Assembly: GCA_947646735.1 (NCBI GenBank)
Contig: CANTFK010000174.1
Coordinates: 1 to 64,000 of the forward strand
Source of the DNA: Peronospora farinosa
Lineage: Eukaryota > Oomycota > Peronosporomycetes > Peronosporales > Peronosporaceae
Direction of reading: 5' to 3'
Length of the DNA stretch: 64,000 nt
In this document: piece after piece, positions 12,545 through 23,061 of the stretch
How positions within the stretch are numbered: position 1 is the first letter of the stretch
Layout of the letters: the number at the start of each line of letters is the position of its first letter
Notes under the pieces: model-generated
What the model was told of the DNA's origin: nothing
Seen by the model: the letters and a program-made list of their open reading frames with translations, nothing else
Database searches by the model: none
Made by a program: the position numbers and the translations under genes

Positions 12545-12920
12545 TCTTGATCGCAGTCCCTCGCATCGCGCAGCAGGGATGCGTCGTTCACAAGGTGGCG
12601 GCTGGAACCGCTATCGAGTATCCAGTCGTCATCTTCGTCATCGCTGTCGTCACCAATCGCCATCGCCAGGCTTTGACAAGTGGCGCACGAGCCGTTGCGA
12701 CCTCTTCCTTCACCAACAGCTAGCGTGATGCTGCCGCCGTCTCTTGGGCCTCTGTCCCTCTTCCTGTCGTCATTCTTCTTGCTGCGACAGTCCTTCTTCA
12801 AATGGCCGACCTTTCCACACCCGTGGCAAGTGAGTGTCTCCTTGCGCGACACGGACTCGTCCACGTGCGCGACGACCTCCTTCCCGAAGGATCTTCCTGA
12901 TCTAGCTTCATCTCGATTGC
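12511..12920 (-). pseudogene. Copia Gag zinc knuckle and protease active site
   Basis: Frame 12,511-12,864 contains a CCHC knuckle, [14 protein letters not shown] (C-x2-C-x4-H-x4-C), which binds genomic RNA, followed by an acidic stretch and the retropepsin active site DWILDSGSSRHLVND. Copia elements have exactly this order. A frameshift near 12,885 separates it from the rest of Gag. Confidence 0.88.
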
Positions 12921-13982
12921 TTGCGCGAAGTGCGCGAGCTCTTCCGCGTGCACGAGGTAGTCGATGCGGTGCGTCTGGTACTTCGCCATGAGTATTGTCG
13001 ACAGCTCAGACGAGGCGTAGCGCACGATGTTGTTCAGAACCTGCTGCTCAGCGCCGCCCGCAGCGTCGCTGACAGCGACCAGATACAAGTAGTGTTCTGG
13101 CCAGAATTTATTGCTCTCTTTCTTCGCCGTGAAGAGTTTCATCGCTTGAGCGGCGGTTATCGTCGTCTTGAACGTGTCCAGCATGCGCTGCATCACGTAC
13201 TGCAATGTAGGCAGCACGGCCCACCACGTGTAGACCTGCTTGCTGAAATACCGCTCGGCAGTGCCAGTGAGGTACTGCCCGAGCACGTCAGTCTTTAAAT
13301 TCTCGCCTCACAGGAAACCGCAAGACTCCTGTGCCATGTCGACCTGGCGCCAAAACGTCTTGCCCCAGTCGAAGAAGCCGGACCCGAGTCCAACGTACAC
13401 CTCAGTGCCATCGAATTTGCGGATCGCCAGCTTGCGCTGCCTGGCATCCGGAGTGCGATACTGCATCGGCATCACTTGTTGCCGTTGCTGTACTGGCTGC
13501 CCTGGAGCTGCCGGCATCGTCTGAGGCACTGGTGGCGGCTGGTATGGTGGCAATGGGGCAGGAGGCTGTGGCAACGGATCAGCACGCTGCTGCAGCTGCT
13601 CTCCCGCTCGCATCCGTAGGTCTTCGAGCCGCGCTGGTGCACGCCGCAGTTGCTGCTGAGACTGCCTATCGTGCAAGTCCTCAAGCTCCATTGCTCCGCC
13701 GTGGAGTCGCCCTGCGAAGTCCGCTCCGAGCTCTGATCGGAACAGCTCGCTCTCGTGAGCGCCGCGCATGCGCTCGTCTTCGTCCATGCGTGCTTGGGAC
13801 GCTTCCATCTTCTGCATTCGCAAGTCCATGCTCGTGAGCATCTTGAGGATCCTCTCCAGTGCGTCAGGCTCCGGGCTCCTTGCGTGAGCGGTGGGAGAGA
13901 CGACCGTAGCCCTTTCGTGACCGGTTGCCGGCGGCGCCTGTGCCGCGTTGGTGTCGTCGTTTGCTTCCCGTCTTGGGCTCAT
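12798..13982 (-). pseudogene. Copia Gag
   Basis: Starts with ATG at 13,980-13,982 only four bases inside the 5' LTR and inside the probable primer-binding site. The N-terminal ~170 residues are low complexity, with an arginine/glutamine-rich coiled-coil-like part and a proline/glutamine tract. The core ([37 protein letters not shown]) is the UBN2/retrotran_gag fold of copia elements. One in-frame TGA at 13,308-13,310 splits it into 13,308-13,982 and 12,798-13,286; both halves share a frame. Confidence 0.87.
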
Positions 13983-13986
13983 AACC
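13972..13986 (-). other. Probable primer-binding site, half-tRNA-iMet type
   Basis: Immediately inside the 5' LTR the minus strand reads GGTTATGAGCCCAAG. Its complement CTTGGGCTCATAACC resembles the anticodon stem-loop of eukaryotic initiator tRNA-Met (CAU anticodon), not a tRNA 3' end. Drosophila copia and yeast Ty5 are known to prime from this internal tRNA region. The ATG in the site is also the Gag start codon. Confidence 0.65.
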
Positions 13987-14266
13987 TGTTAGCTTACCAT
14001 GATGCAAGCTGTAGAGAGGAAGTCGGCGGCACTGTGATAAAAGGATTCTGACATTGTTTGTAGTGTTATCTTTTTCGTGCTAGCATGATGGACTAGTTTT
14101 CATGTTCTTCATCACTCTTGTCCAATCAATCACCCATCCACGCACCTGTCCAATCAATCACCCATCCACGCACCTGTCCAATCAATTACTCAACTGATCC
14201 TCAAACGCCTTTCTAAGTCGTCAGCCGTTTCCTCAACTGTAACTTCAACCGTGCCTTTTTCTAACA
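13987..14266 (-). repeat. Copia 5' LTR (280 bp)
   Basis: Begins TGTTAGCTTA and ends TTCTAACA on the plus strand. It is longer than its partner because a 28-bp unit (starting ACCCATCCACGCACC) is present twice in tandem; the rest is nearly identical. TSD AAATG follows at 14,267-14,271. Confidence 0.92.
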
Positions 14267-14269
14267 AAA

Positions 14270-14679
14270 TGTAATGGGGCACCCTCCGATTATAAAACAC
14301 GTTTTATAACAAATAAAACATCTTTTAAATTAATCTTTTATTAAAACAATTTTATATCCTTTTTATTTAAATTTAACTGTATTAAATACAGTTAAACTAT
14401 CAGAATAAAACTAATTTGTTATAATCTTGCCTCAACTATATTAAATTACAACTATGAGTGTTGACAACTTACCCTCCCTTCATTGCGCGTATTCATTGGT
14501 CATTATCCAGCGCCCTGGTTGATATAGGGCTTATATCAACCATTTAGAGGGCTTTTCCAACTTTAAGGAGATGCAGGGACAATATTTTGTAATATTGTCA
14601 AATATTATTAGTTTTATTAATATTTTTATTGACACTTCACTTAATTGTCAGTATTATGTAACGGACTCACCCTGTTACA
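14270..14679. repeat. Solo LTR of a gypsy-type element (410 bp)
   Basis: Starts TGTAATGGGGC and ends CCTGTTACA, the same termini style as the gypsy LTRs at 41.6 and 50 kb (TGTAAYGGG...GTTACA). The AT-rich body differs from them. A TSD CTAAA is present: it follows at 14,680-14,684, and the left copy is at 9,107-9,111, displaced by the copia insertion that landed at the LTR's first bases. No internal sequence remains, so it arose by LTR-LTR recombination. Confidence 0.8.
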
Positions 14680-15320
14680 CTAAATAAACTGGATGGACCT
14701 AAGAAAAATCAGGACCTCCATTTTCGATTGGTCGCTTGTTTATAAAGAGGCGGTCATTAAAGCAACATTGACGTCATTCAAAAATGGCCTAGTATATTTG
14801 GGCTCCTGGCTCTGATCAGCAGGCGAATCTTAGCCTCATATTGCAGCTTAAGCAACCAGAGACCACAAGTCATCTATGCTGAGACATACTAAATGCTTTG
14901 TGAGTTAATGTTGTGGACGTTGAAAACGTCAATGCACATGCCAAGCGTCAGCTTTTAAACTGCAAAAGATATCTTGTGGCTGTTGGAGTGAGCCAAGTGC
15001 ATAGTTGTAAAAATTCTAGACTTGAGCGGATGCTAGTTGACGTTAGAGCAAAATTGCTAGATGCTTATTGACTTTAAAACGCATTGCCAGCGCAAGAAAT
15101 AAGAGACTATTGGTGAGGATTTCCTTGCTCCAGACGGACATCGGAACTATAAGTTTGAATAATAAATGTTACTATATCGACGCACAATTTCTGTACTACA
15201 GTATTCAGCATCGTCTTATGTACTAGTTCAATGACTTATCCGAGACAGCTAAAGGGCCCACTTCAAGTTGTACAATATGGTCTCTCATGTTTCATGTACG
15301 TCATTTGTCACGTTAGTTAA
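14680..15320. other. No gene recognised
   Basis: AT-rich intergenic sequence between the solo LTR and the inverted duplication. The stretch 15,150-15,320 may be divergent upstream sequence of the left arm. No frames of note. Confidence 0.45.
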
Positions 15321-16303
15321 AACGCCTACTGTTCTACAGCTCAATATACCTATTTAACTGCGTCTTGATCACATTTGATGATCTCTTTCCACGTCTTCGT
15401 CTTCACCCTCATCTGTCCATCCGCAAGTGCTATCGCTGCTCTCCCACGTCGCATCCATCACTTCTTGAAACTGATTCATGTACTCGAGATTTGCCTTGCA
15501 GTCCAGTGAGCAGAATCGACCAGCAGCACCAGTTAATGATGAGAGGGACGTGAAGAAAAGACGCTCGCAGTTGGCACAGCGCGACTGTAGTTGCCGCCAT
15601 CGAGCTTCGTTGTACCCGCTGTCAGGAGCTCCTTGACTTTGTGATCGCTGCACTCGCACAGACTCGGAAGATCGTACGGCAGACGGTGCCGAGCAACAAA
15701 GTACGCTGGAGATTGCGATGTTGGCGCTGGCTTGGTGACATGAAGTCGTTGGAACCGGTCGTCCTGACCAAGACTTGGATCGCTGGTCTGTAATACGTCG
15801 CTTTCTGTGAAAGATAAACTGAATCATTCGTGACGCAAAGCTTGGTGACGATGCATCAACTTGTTGAGCTCGACTGTTTTTTGTCGTCTTGTTGGCTTGC
15901 CAACAGACAGACTTGGGGTGTTTGCTTCGAATGCGTGATGTGAGAGTCATGATCTGTTGCTACGCTTTGTGTATAGTTGCTTCGAAAACTCGAACAGAAA
16001 ACTAAGAAAAAGACTCGGGTGACTGAGTCAACTCAATGATCAAATGCTTTGTCCACTTTGGACGAAACTGCCTACGATTCACAGATTGGACTGCAATATT
16101 TGCGACGAGGTAAGCAAAAGCTCTGATTCAAAGACTCACTGTGTACTGACTCAGAGCTTGGCTGCTCGACGTCGTATGAGACATCTTGATTGTAGCGTTG
16201 TCGTTGATGTCGGTCAGTATCTGATGAGTCAATAGTTACGAACCAAGCCAGCTGCTTTTTCCATGAACCCGTTGTAATCAAAATCAAGTGGAGACAGACA
16301 ATT
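15321..16303 (-). repeat. Left arm of a ~980-bp inverted duplication
   Basis: Reverse complement of 17,001-17,975, with only scattered substitutions and small indels. It contains the whole zinc-finger gene copy 1 and its ~340-bp upstream region. The inner end is sharp (ACAGACAATT at 16,294-16,303); the outer end fades after AACGCCTACTGTTCTA. Confidence 0.9.
15369..15950 (-). CDS. FCS-like zinc-finger small protein, copy 1
   Basis: Predicted 193-aa protein of unknown role. Near the C terminus is a C-x2-C-x18-C-x3-C module (C125, C128, C147, C151; CANCERLFF ... RFCSLDC), resembling the FCS-like (FLZ/MYM-type) zinc fingers that mediate protein contacts. A basic region with RSKSWSGRP (57-65) is shared with both paralogues. 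The acidic tail (DEGEDEDVERDHQM) differs from the inverted copy because of a two-base indel. The single exon starts at the ATG shared by both copies. It is carried in the left arm of the inverted duplication, divergent from copy 2. Real coding is supported by conservation of the frame in the diverged third copy at 23 kb. Confidence 0.72.
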   Translation of the reverse strand: MTLTSRIRSKHPKSVCWQANKTTKNSRAQQVDASSPSFASRMIQFIFHRKRRITDQRSKSWSGRPVPTTSCHQASANIAISSVLCCSAPSAVRSSESVRVQRSQSQGAPDSGYNEARWRQLQSRCANCERLFFTSLSSLTGAAGRFCSLDCKANLEYMNQFQEVMDATWESSDSTCGWTDEGEDEDVERDHQM

Positions 16304-17000
16304 ACCGTTTTGGGCTGCTTGAAAATACCACTAAAATCAAAATAACCTGGTCACTGTGTACCGACTCAGAGCGTTGCGGCTTGCCGTGGTACTGAGACAT
16401 TTCAATCTTAGCTGTTGGTCTTGGAGCGTACTGTCACCCGATTATAATGGCCGCTATATATCGCTGTAATCTAACTCATGCGGCTACGAAGTTGGGCCTC
16501 ATATTTGCTAGATTGTGCTCAACACATAAACATTCGTTTCCACGTACGCGCTGCTCTGTCATGTAATAGCACCATGGGTATCAGGTGCAGCGATACAAAT
16601 TAGTAACATAAGCTACCACGTCTAGGTGATGAGCATCAAGTATTATCATACGTGTACCGACTCGAAGCTCAACGGCTCAATCGTGTCAACACATGGTTAC
16701 TGACGCGGTGCTCGAGCTCGGTGTGGCATTGAGTCGGTACACAGTGACCAGGTCTTCCCAGCAGTATCTAAGCATAGTAGTTGTCTGTCTGCATTAGATT
16801 GTGATTAGGCTTATAACCACGAGAAAAAACGTACTTGAGTTCGCTTCGATCTGTAATCAGATGCCAACTGACACCAACCTCAACTCTGCAATTCAAAGAT
16901 CTACCGACACAATTTGCCACGTCGTACCACACAGCTATATGTTATTGAGCAGTGAGGTCACATCGAATTCAGCTGTCATTGTCTAGCGGTCTATAGCCAT
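16304..17000. other. Spacer between the inverted arms, with nested inverted motif
   Basis: About 700 bp with no gene. A 23-bp sequence beginning CCTGGTCACTGTGTACCGAC at 16,346-16,368 recurs as its exact reverse complement at 16,730-16,752. Related sequences occur once in each arm (about 16,136 and 17,150) and in part near 16,654. Confidence 0.75.
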
Positions 17001-17975
17001 AATTGTCTGTCTCCACTTGATTTTGATTACAACGGGTTCATGGAAAAAGCAGCTCGCTTGGTTCGTAACTATTGACTCATCAGATACTGACCGACATCAA
17101 CGACAACGCTACAATCAAGATGTCTCATACGACGTCGAGCAGCCAAGCTCTGAGTCGGTACACAGTGAGTCTTTGAATCAGAGCTTTTGCTTACCTCGTC
17201 GCAAATATTGCAGTCCAATCCGTGAGGCAATCTCGACCAAAGTGGCCAAGGCATTTGATCATTGAGTCGACTCAGTCACCCGAGTCTTTTTCTTAGTTTT
17301 CAGTTCGAGTTTTCGAAGCAACTATACACAAAGCGTAGCAACAGATCATGACTCTTACATCACGCATTCGAAGCAAACACCCCAAGTCTGTCTGTTGGCA
17401 AGCCAACAAGACGACAAAAAACAGTCGAGCTCAACAAGTTGATGCATCGTCACCAAGCTTTGCGTCACGAATGATTCAGTTTATCTTTCACAGAAAGCGA
17501 CGTATTACAGACCAGCGATCCAAGTCTTGGTCAGGACGACCGGTTCCAACGACTTCATGTCACCAAGCCAGCGCCAACATCGCAATCTCCAGCGGACTTT
17601 GTTGCTCTGCTCCGTCTGCAGTACGATCTTCCGAGTCTGTGCGAGCGCAGCGATCACAAAGTCAAGGAGCTCCTGACAGCGGGTACAACGAAGCTCGATG
17701 GCGGCAACTACAGTCGCGCTGTGCCAACTGCGAGCGTCTTTTCTTCACGTCCCTCTCATCATTAACTGGTGCTGCTGGTCGATTCTGCTCACTGGACTGC
17801 AAGGCAAATCTCGAGTACATGAATCAGTTTCAGGAAGTGATGGATGCGACGTGGGAGAGCAGCGATAGCACTTGCGGATGGACAGATGAGGAAAGACGAA
17901 GACGTGGAAAGAGATCAGCAAATGTGATCAAGACGCAGTTAAATAGGCATAGTGAGTTATAGAACAGTAGGCGTT
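17001..17975 (+). repeat. Right arm of the inverted duplication
   Basis: Mirror of 15,321-16,303. The inner boundary is AATTGTCTGT at 17,001, and the outer similarity ends near GTAGGCGTT at 17,975. It carries zinc-finger copy 2. Differences from the left arm include a short indel near 17,230 and a two-base deletion near 17,890 that changes the protein end. Confidence 0.9.
17348..17962 (+). CDS. FCS-like zinc-finger small protein, copy 2
   Basis: Predicted 204-aa protein, nearly identical to copy 1 over 178 residues (V83G and V100A are visible changes), with the same C-x2-C-x18-C-x3-C finger. A two-base deletion after the TDE residues shifts frame, so the acidic tail of copy 1 is replaced by a basic one (ERRRRGKRS...). 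The two copies face away from each other, with their upstream regions inside the palindrome. Either copy could be the ancestral tail version; the 23-kb paralogue has a third, unrelated tail and does not decide it. Confidence 0.7.
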   Translation: MTLTSRIRSKHPKSVCWQANKTTKNSRAQQVDASSPSFASRMIQFIFHRKRRITDQRSKSWSGRPVPTTSCHQASANIAISSGLCCSAPSAVRSSESVRAQRSQSQGAPDSGYNEARWRQLQSRCANCERLFFTSLSSLTGAAGRFCSLDCKANLEYMNQFQEVMDATWESSDSTCGWTDEERRRRGKRSANVIKTQLNRHSEL

Positions 17976-18407
17976 ATAACCAGCGAAACAAGTGATGTAT
18001 CGTACAACTTAGAAACATCGAATAGTAGAAGTTTAAGGACCTTTTTGTTGCTAGGAGATGACAGCATCGAATGGACTTTTACCTCTGACTCTGAGTACGG
18101 AGCTGAGAACAAGTGCGCGAAGACGCCATTATTCGGAGTTTTATGCCATATAGTACATGATTTCATTACGTCTTCTTCTAAAGGATTCCGAAACTGTAGG
18201 CTACTCCATTTAAGCAATTCTCTGCGGCGATGGTGTCGGCTAATTAGCCAGATGAAGCGAACTTGTCGTAGTCGGAGACATTGTTAATAAGACACGAGAC
18301 TTCAGGGCAGATATTATTTTGTTAGTATACTCTTCCGACGATTGATATGATATGCACCGATCAAAATGTACATCCAATAATGAGTCACGTACTCGTAGTG
18401 ACCTCCG
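17976..18407. other. No gene recognised
   Basis: Short frames only. The stretch likely serves as the 3' flank of both the zinc-finger copy 2 and the convergent kinase gene. Confidence 0.45.
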
Positions 18408-21198
18408 TCACAGCACGGGCGCGGTAGCAGAACGGTGGGAAGTGATCCAGTGTTGAGACTGAGGTGGATGTTGCGTTCGCCGGTGGTGGCTCTCACTCGT
18501 ATCGGAGTCCGCTCCGTCCTCGAGTAAAGTGCGAACGCTCTTCAAACGCTGTTCAAACGCGTGTAAAAGATTGTTTACATTCTTTTGATCATCCACGGCT
18601 AGTACTTCGATGCTTGCACCAGGTGTATCCACAAGCAAACTTTCTAGCAGAAGTAGTGCCTGCAGATAATGGTCATTTGCAGCTCGAGTATGCCCTAACA
18701 CTTCACGGATGGCGCCCTGTCGTCCAATTCGAAGAGCGTGAGCGTACAGCAATTCTTCATGCGACGCCACAGGGCAAGAGGGAGCCCGGAGGCGTGCATT
18801 ATTCATTTGTGTCTTGCACTTTTCGGCACGACAAAGGAAATGAGTAAGTTGTTCGGACAGAAACGCCATAGATACCTTCCGACTTGTTTCACTCCATCCC
18901 GCTGAAGCCCTAAATGACCCCGAAGATCCCGTCGAAGCTCCACACGGTACAAATGCATCTTGACGCAAATACAGCACAACGTTCTGTATGAGGCGAAGAC
19001 ATTTGACGTAGAGCACAAGCGCCTCCGCAGCGCACACATAGCGGTGTTCAGCGTTACGCTTTTCGTCATCGTCCTCATCATCTCCTTCTTCATCATCAAC
19101 AAGTGCATTACTTATCTCGTCCAATGACGTCAGCGATGAACCCATCGAGAACACGGACGAAAAGTTGTCGCCGCTAGCACGCTTTCCGTCTGACATTAAT
19201 GAGGACGTATGTTCAGCAGTTGTCTGTTGAGGTGACCAGTCTTCCACTACCGGTTCACCAGTACTTCCAGTCCCTGAACCTGACGCTGTATCGCTGGCGG
19301 CACTTAGTGCCCAGAGCTGGTCAGCGATAGGTGCAATCGCTTGAGTTCGCAGCACTGCAATGTCGATAAGCTGCTGGCCACGCTCACGAAACGTAATTTC
19401 AGCAAGGAAGTTGTTAGCGCAAGCAGAAGGTAACGCTCTTGCTGCCACATCTCCTACGTTAGGCAACACGCTCACTGCCTCCCGTGCCACTGTGCGAAGC
19501 ACGCCGGGACGAAAAGTGAGTCCACCGGAAATGTTTTTTTCTGTTGAGCCATCTACCAGCACATATTCCTCACTATTTTCCAGTGTATGGCTGAAACCAC
19601 CAACGCTCTTCTGCTTTGTGGTCATTATCGCATTGGTGCTGGTCGGTTGAACAATAGCAGGAGTAGTAGTTCGAGATAACCCAGAAAGAGAAAGCTGGTG
19701 CTGCTGAAGTGCTGCGGCACCTGGAGGTGACTCTAATAATTGCTTGAAGGGGTTGATTCTTGGGCTTGGACTAGGCAGTATTAGCGGACTCATTTGCGGA
19801 CTAAGTTTTGGACTTGTACCCGCTGATAACCCACCACCGCTAGATGAAGCGCGTCGACTTCGCGCCAGTCGTGACGAAGACGACCGACGCAGAGCCCCGT
19901 GCCCAGAACTCGCACTAGCGAAAGCAGTCTCCATCACTTCCAGGTTGCCGCTACGTGACTGCCGCATCGTCACCGACGGTGCTGTACTCGCAAAACGCGA
20001 GCTGGAGTTCACTTCATGAGAAGCTGTAGCTACGCGAGACTGTCGATCCTTTTCACTTATACCTCCTCGGCAAGATCCCGGCGAGGCTGCCACATTTTCT
20101 CCATCCACATCGTCATAGTCACCTGCTCCAAAACTGCAGCTACCACCTACAGTAGAAACATCCCAGCGTCCTGAACGTTTATGCTCATCTTCTTCCTCGT
20201 CTTCTCGAATACTCGCAGTAGTCAACACTGTCGACGATTGCCGCACAGCTTCAGCTGCTTCCACTTGTTCCGGTAATGGTTGCAAATCTACAAACGGGTC
20301 AGCAAAAAATTCATCAAATCCAAGACGAAGTGCCGGTTTCTGTTGCAGCAAAGCTACCAGCAATTGACGACAAGGTTTTGAAAGCTCAAGGGTCGGTGGA
20401 AAGCGTAGCGGTTGCCGCTCAATATTTGCTAGCAATTGAACATGATTTGCTCCACCATAAGGTGGACGTCCAGCCAAAATCTCGAATAAAATCGTCCCGA
20501 CGGACCAAAGATCGGCCTTGGCGTCGTACTTTTGAAATTTTAATATCTCAGGAGCCATGTATAATGGGGAACCACACAACGTCTCTGCCATGGATGTTGT
20601 CGCTAAATGTCGTGCAAACCCAAAGTCCGCTACAAAAGGTAACAATAACATATTGTCACTTTTTAAAATCCCAAAAATAAGAATAATTTACAAACAAATC
20701 CAAGAAAAAATAAAAGAACGAATACGGACCAATTTTAAGGACCGAGGTAGCTGAATCTTCAACAAGTAATAAATTCTGTGGCTTGAGATCACGATGAATA
20801 AGATTTCGTTCCCATAGACATTGCATTCCTTTGGCTAATTCATGTAGAAAATGACGTGCCACGTCTTCCGAGACAACTTTGTGTCCTTGTTTTTGTTCTT
20901 GTCGTCGTACAAATTGTTGTAAATCTCCACCTGCACAGTATTCCAGCATCAAATACATATGTTTGTCGGTTTTTTTGATTTCATATAATTTCACGACATT
21001 TGGGTGATCAATTTGACGTAAAATTGCAATTTCCATTTCTAAATTGTCCAGTAATTTGCGATTGAGCTTGTGTAGCGACAGGGCTTTAATCGCCACTGGA
21101 AGTTTACTTGTTTTGTGATATCCTTTGTATACGACAGCAAAAGACCCACTACCGAGTTTACTAGTTACGACATAATCACCAATAGAAGCACGGGACAT
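18408..21198 (-). CDS. ATG1/ULK-type autophagy serine/threonine kinase
   Basis: Two exons, 21,198-20,730 and 20,629-18,408, joined across a 100-nt GT-AG intron (20,630-20,729). Joining restores LKI-ADFG and gives 896 aa. The N-terminal kinase domain has the Gly-rich loop [12 protein letters not shown] (15-26), VAIK Lys38, HRDLKPQN (from 135), DFG (158-160) and MAPE. The middle is a long Ser-rich, probably disordered region (about 290-560). The C-terminal ~250 residues are helical, like the ULK/ATG1 early-autophagy-targeting region, with an acidic [11 protein letters not shown] stretch between. Family knowledge: ATG1/ULK starts autophagosome formation. I chose ATG 21,198 because it begins just before the kinase fold; an upstream in-frame extension to 21,372 looks non-conserved. 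Confidence 0.87.
20630..20729 (-). other. Intron of the ULK kinase gene
   Basis: Begins GTCCGTATTC and ends CCTTTTGTAG on the minus strand. It is AT-rich and splits the Ala codon just before DFG. The unspliced frame hits a stop shortly after. Confidence 0.88.
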
Positions 21199-21372
21199 AA
21201 GGTACGCAAAATGATGGTCCCACGGCACGTAGAGTGATGGTCCCTTCCTCTTTTGATTAAAAAATTGCTTATGACTACAAATTAACCGGGTTGTGAATAT
21301 GATGTGGTCGACGTTACGTAGGGGATAGGGCAGAACAATGACGCCGAAGGAATTAAGCCAATCACCGATCAT

Positions 21373-23061
21373 TCAAACTTCGACGTCACAGAGAGACGAG
21401 AGTGATTGTCGAGGGTATTATTAATGACGAAAACTGACAAATGTGTACTTAAGGGGCTTCTGCATGGAAGAGCTTACGTATAGAGAAAATTGCTTAGGAA
21501 CCAACTTAACATCAAATAAGGATTTTTTATGAAAATGGCTTTCGAGCAGAGTCAAAATAAAAAAAGTCTTACTGCAAGTTGCTCATACGTGTATTTTTAT
21601 TAGCAACAAAATATGGGGCGGGGTAACATCACATTAACGGAGCTAACATATCTACGTTCTTCTGAGCTTCTTTATCTTCTAAGGATTGTCTTTGGTGTCA
21701 AAAGGCATCATACATTGGATCGTCCTCAAACCCAAATACACAAAGTATAGAGTTGCCGCCACTACTACAGAGATCAGTTGCAGCAGCAATTATATTGGAC
21801 AAGGTGAAGTGAGTGAATCTTATAATGCTTTCCAAACAAGCTGCAACTTGATAATTCGCACGGGGCGCTGATTTTTTTCTAATACTGTTCCTATTCAAAA
21901 GGATAACACTGTATGATCATGCTGTAACATCAGCAGTGCACACGGCATCGTTAGTGTTTTTCTTACCGAAGCGCTTATAGCGCACGTGCCGCTTAATGGA
22001 CCTTGGCCGAGAGAAGAGAAAACTGTTGAGAATAAGGGACAACCAGACGCATGCGGAAGTTAAGCCACTTCTGTGACAAGACGGCTCGCAAAAGGCGTTC
22101 ACATACATACATAGTACCTACGGAAAAAATGTAATACAGCTGCGACTCGATAAAGGAGATAATAGAATGATGAAAGAGACTCTTCTTGTCAAGTATTTTT
22201 ACTCATTGACATACAAAGCAGTTCAAAACTTGATCTTGGTCTAAAAAAATTCATAGATTTAGCTTCTACAACCCATCAGATCAGTCAGTGACGTACAAAG
22301 TAATCTCGTAGCTTTGTTATCGGAAGTATAGTGCATTTGTTAGTGTCAAGACTCGTCATATTGCCTGGTCGCTGCTACATTTGTATCGCGTCCCCCATTT
22401 TTTTTAAAAGGCTATTGCACTTGACATGGAAACGTCAAGTCCTTTATAGTTAAATAGCCATCGAATTCAACTTCAAGGCCTAGACGTTTCCATGTTGCGT
22501 ATATCAGGCACTTTCTTTACTGAAATTGGATGCGAGGCGACGTCGCTAGCGTATACGTGACGATCGTACCAAATCAAGTCCCTTCCCAATTTTCATATTG
22601 CCCACTGCTAAACATAATCTCGACCCCAGCCTTTTTTTTGCGTTTACAATACACTGTGGACATGTAGTATTTTAGAGCACACTGATTGTCCGCTTGTTTG
22701 AAACCAAGCAATACATGAGCCGATTGAACACTGTAAACGGAATCCACATTTGCGTTCTCAAAATCTACAAAAGCTTTTTGCTTTGGATGTAGTTGCACCT
22801 TGCCTCTCTGTATACATTGCTATAAAGTGACGTGCTGAATTTGTGCACAAAGTTGGGAACGGATTTAAATGCGGTGTAAAGCTTTTCTCTTTTCAGATAC
22901 TGGAAGAAAGTCGCCAGGTCCCCGCAACACGTCCCAGTGACAGCAAAAAGAAAGTTGAAAAAAGTCGCACTGATGCTGCATTTCCATACCCGCCTTCAAA
23001 TCGGAACTTCTGCAATGATTATTTGCTCATTTTTAGTTTTCTAGCTAGCAACACGTAAGCC
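21373..23061. other. Intergenic, no gene recognised
   Basis: No supported gene. A 12-bp perfect inverted repeat, CATGGAAACGTC at 22,425-22,436 and GACGTTTCCATG at 22,483-22,494, is the only structure I noted. The last ~250 bp are the upstream region of the zinc-finger gene at 23,062. Confidence 0.5.

Larger units (their letters stand above)
9114..14266 (-). mobile_element. Ty1/copia retrotransposon, complete but with broken ORFs
   Basis: Full-length element read on the minus strand: 5' LTR 13,987-14,266, Gag, zinc knuckle, protease, integrase, RT, RNase H, 3' LTR 9,114-9,364. A 5-bp duplication AAATG flanks it (9,109-9,113 and 14,267-14,271). Integrase upstream of RT identifies copia. The LTRs differ by four substitutions, one single-base indel and one 28-bp unit. 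The polyprotein is broken by at least two nonsense codons and several frameshifts, so it is non-autonomous as sequenced. Confidence 0.93.

Noticed and set aside
13331..13837. Long plus-strand frames opposite copia gag and RNase H (also 9,563-10,126, 12,921-13,298)
   Set aside because: GC-rich shadows of the minus-strand polyprotein, without their own motifs or conserved counterpart.
17952..18287. 111-codon plus frame after zinc-finger copy 2
   Set aside because: Overlaps the end of copy 2 and the outer flank of the duplication; no conserved counterpart in the left flank.
22425..22494. 12-bp inverted repeat with 46-bp spacer
   Set aside because: Too short and isolated to support a terminator or transposon call.
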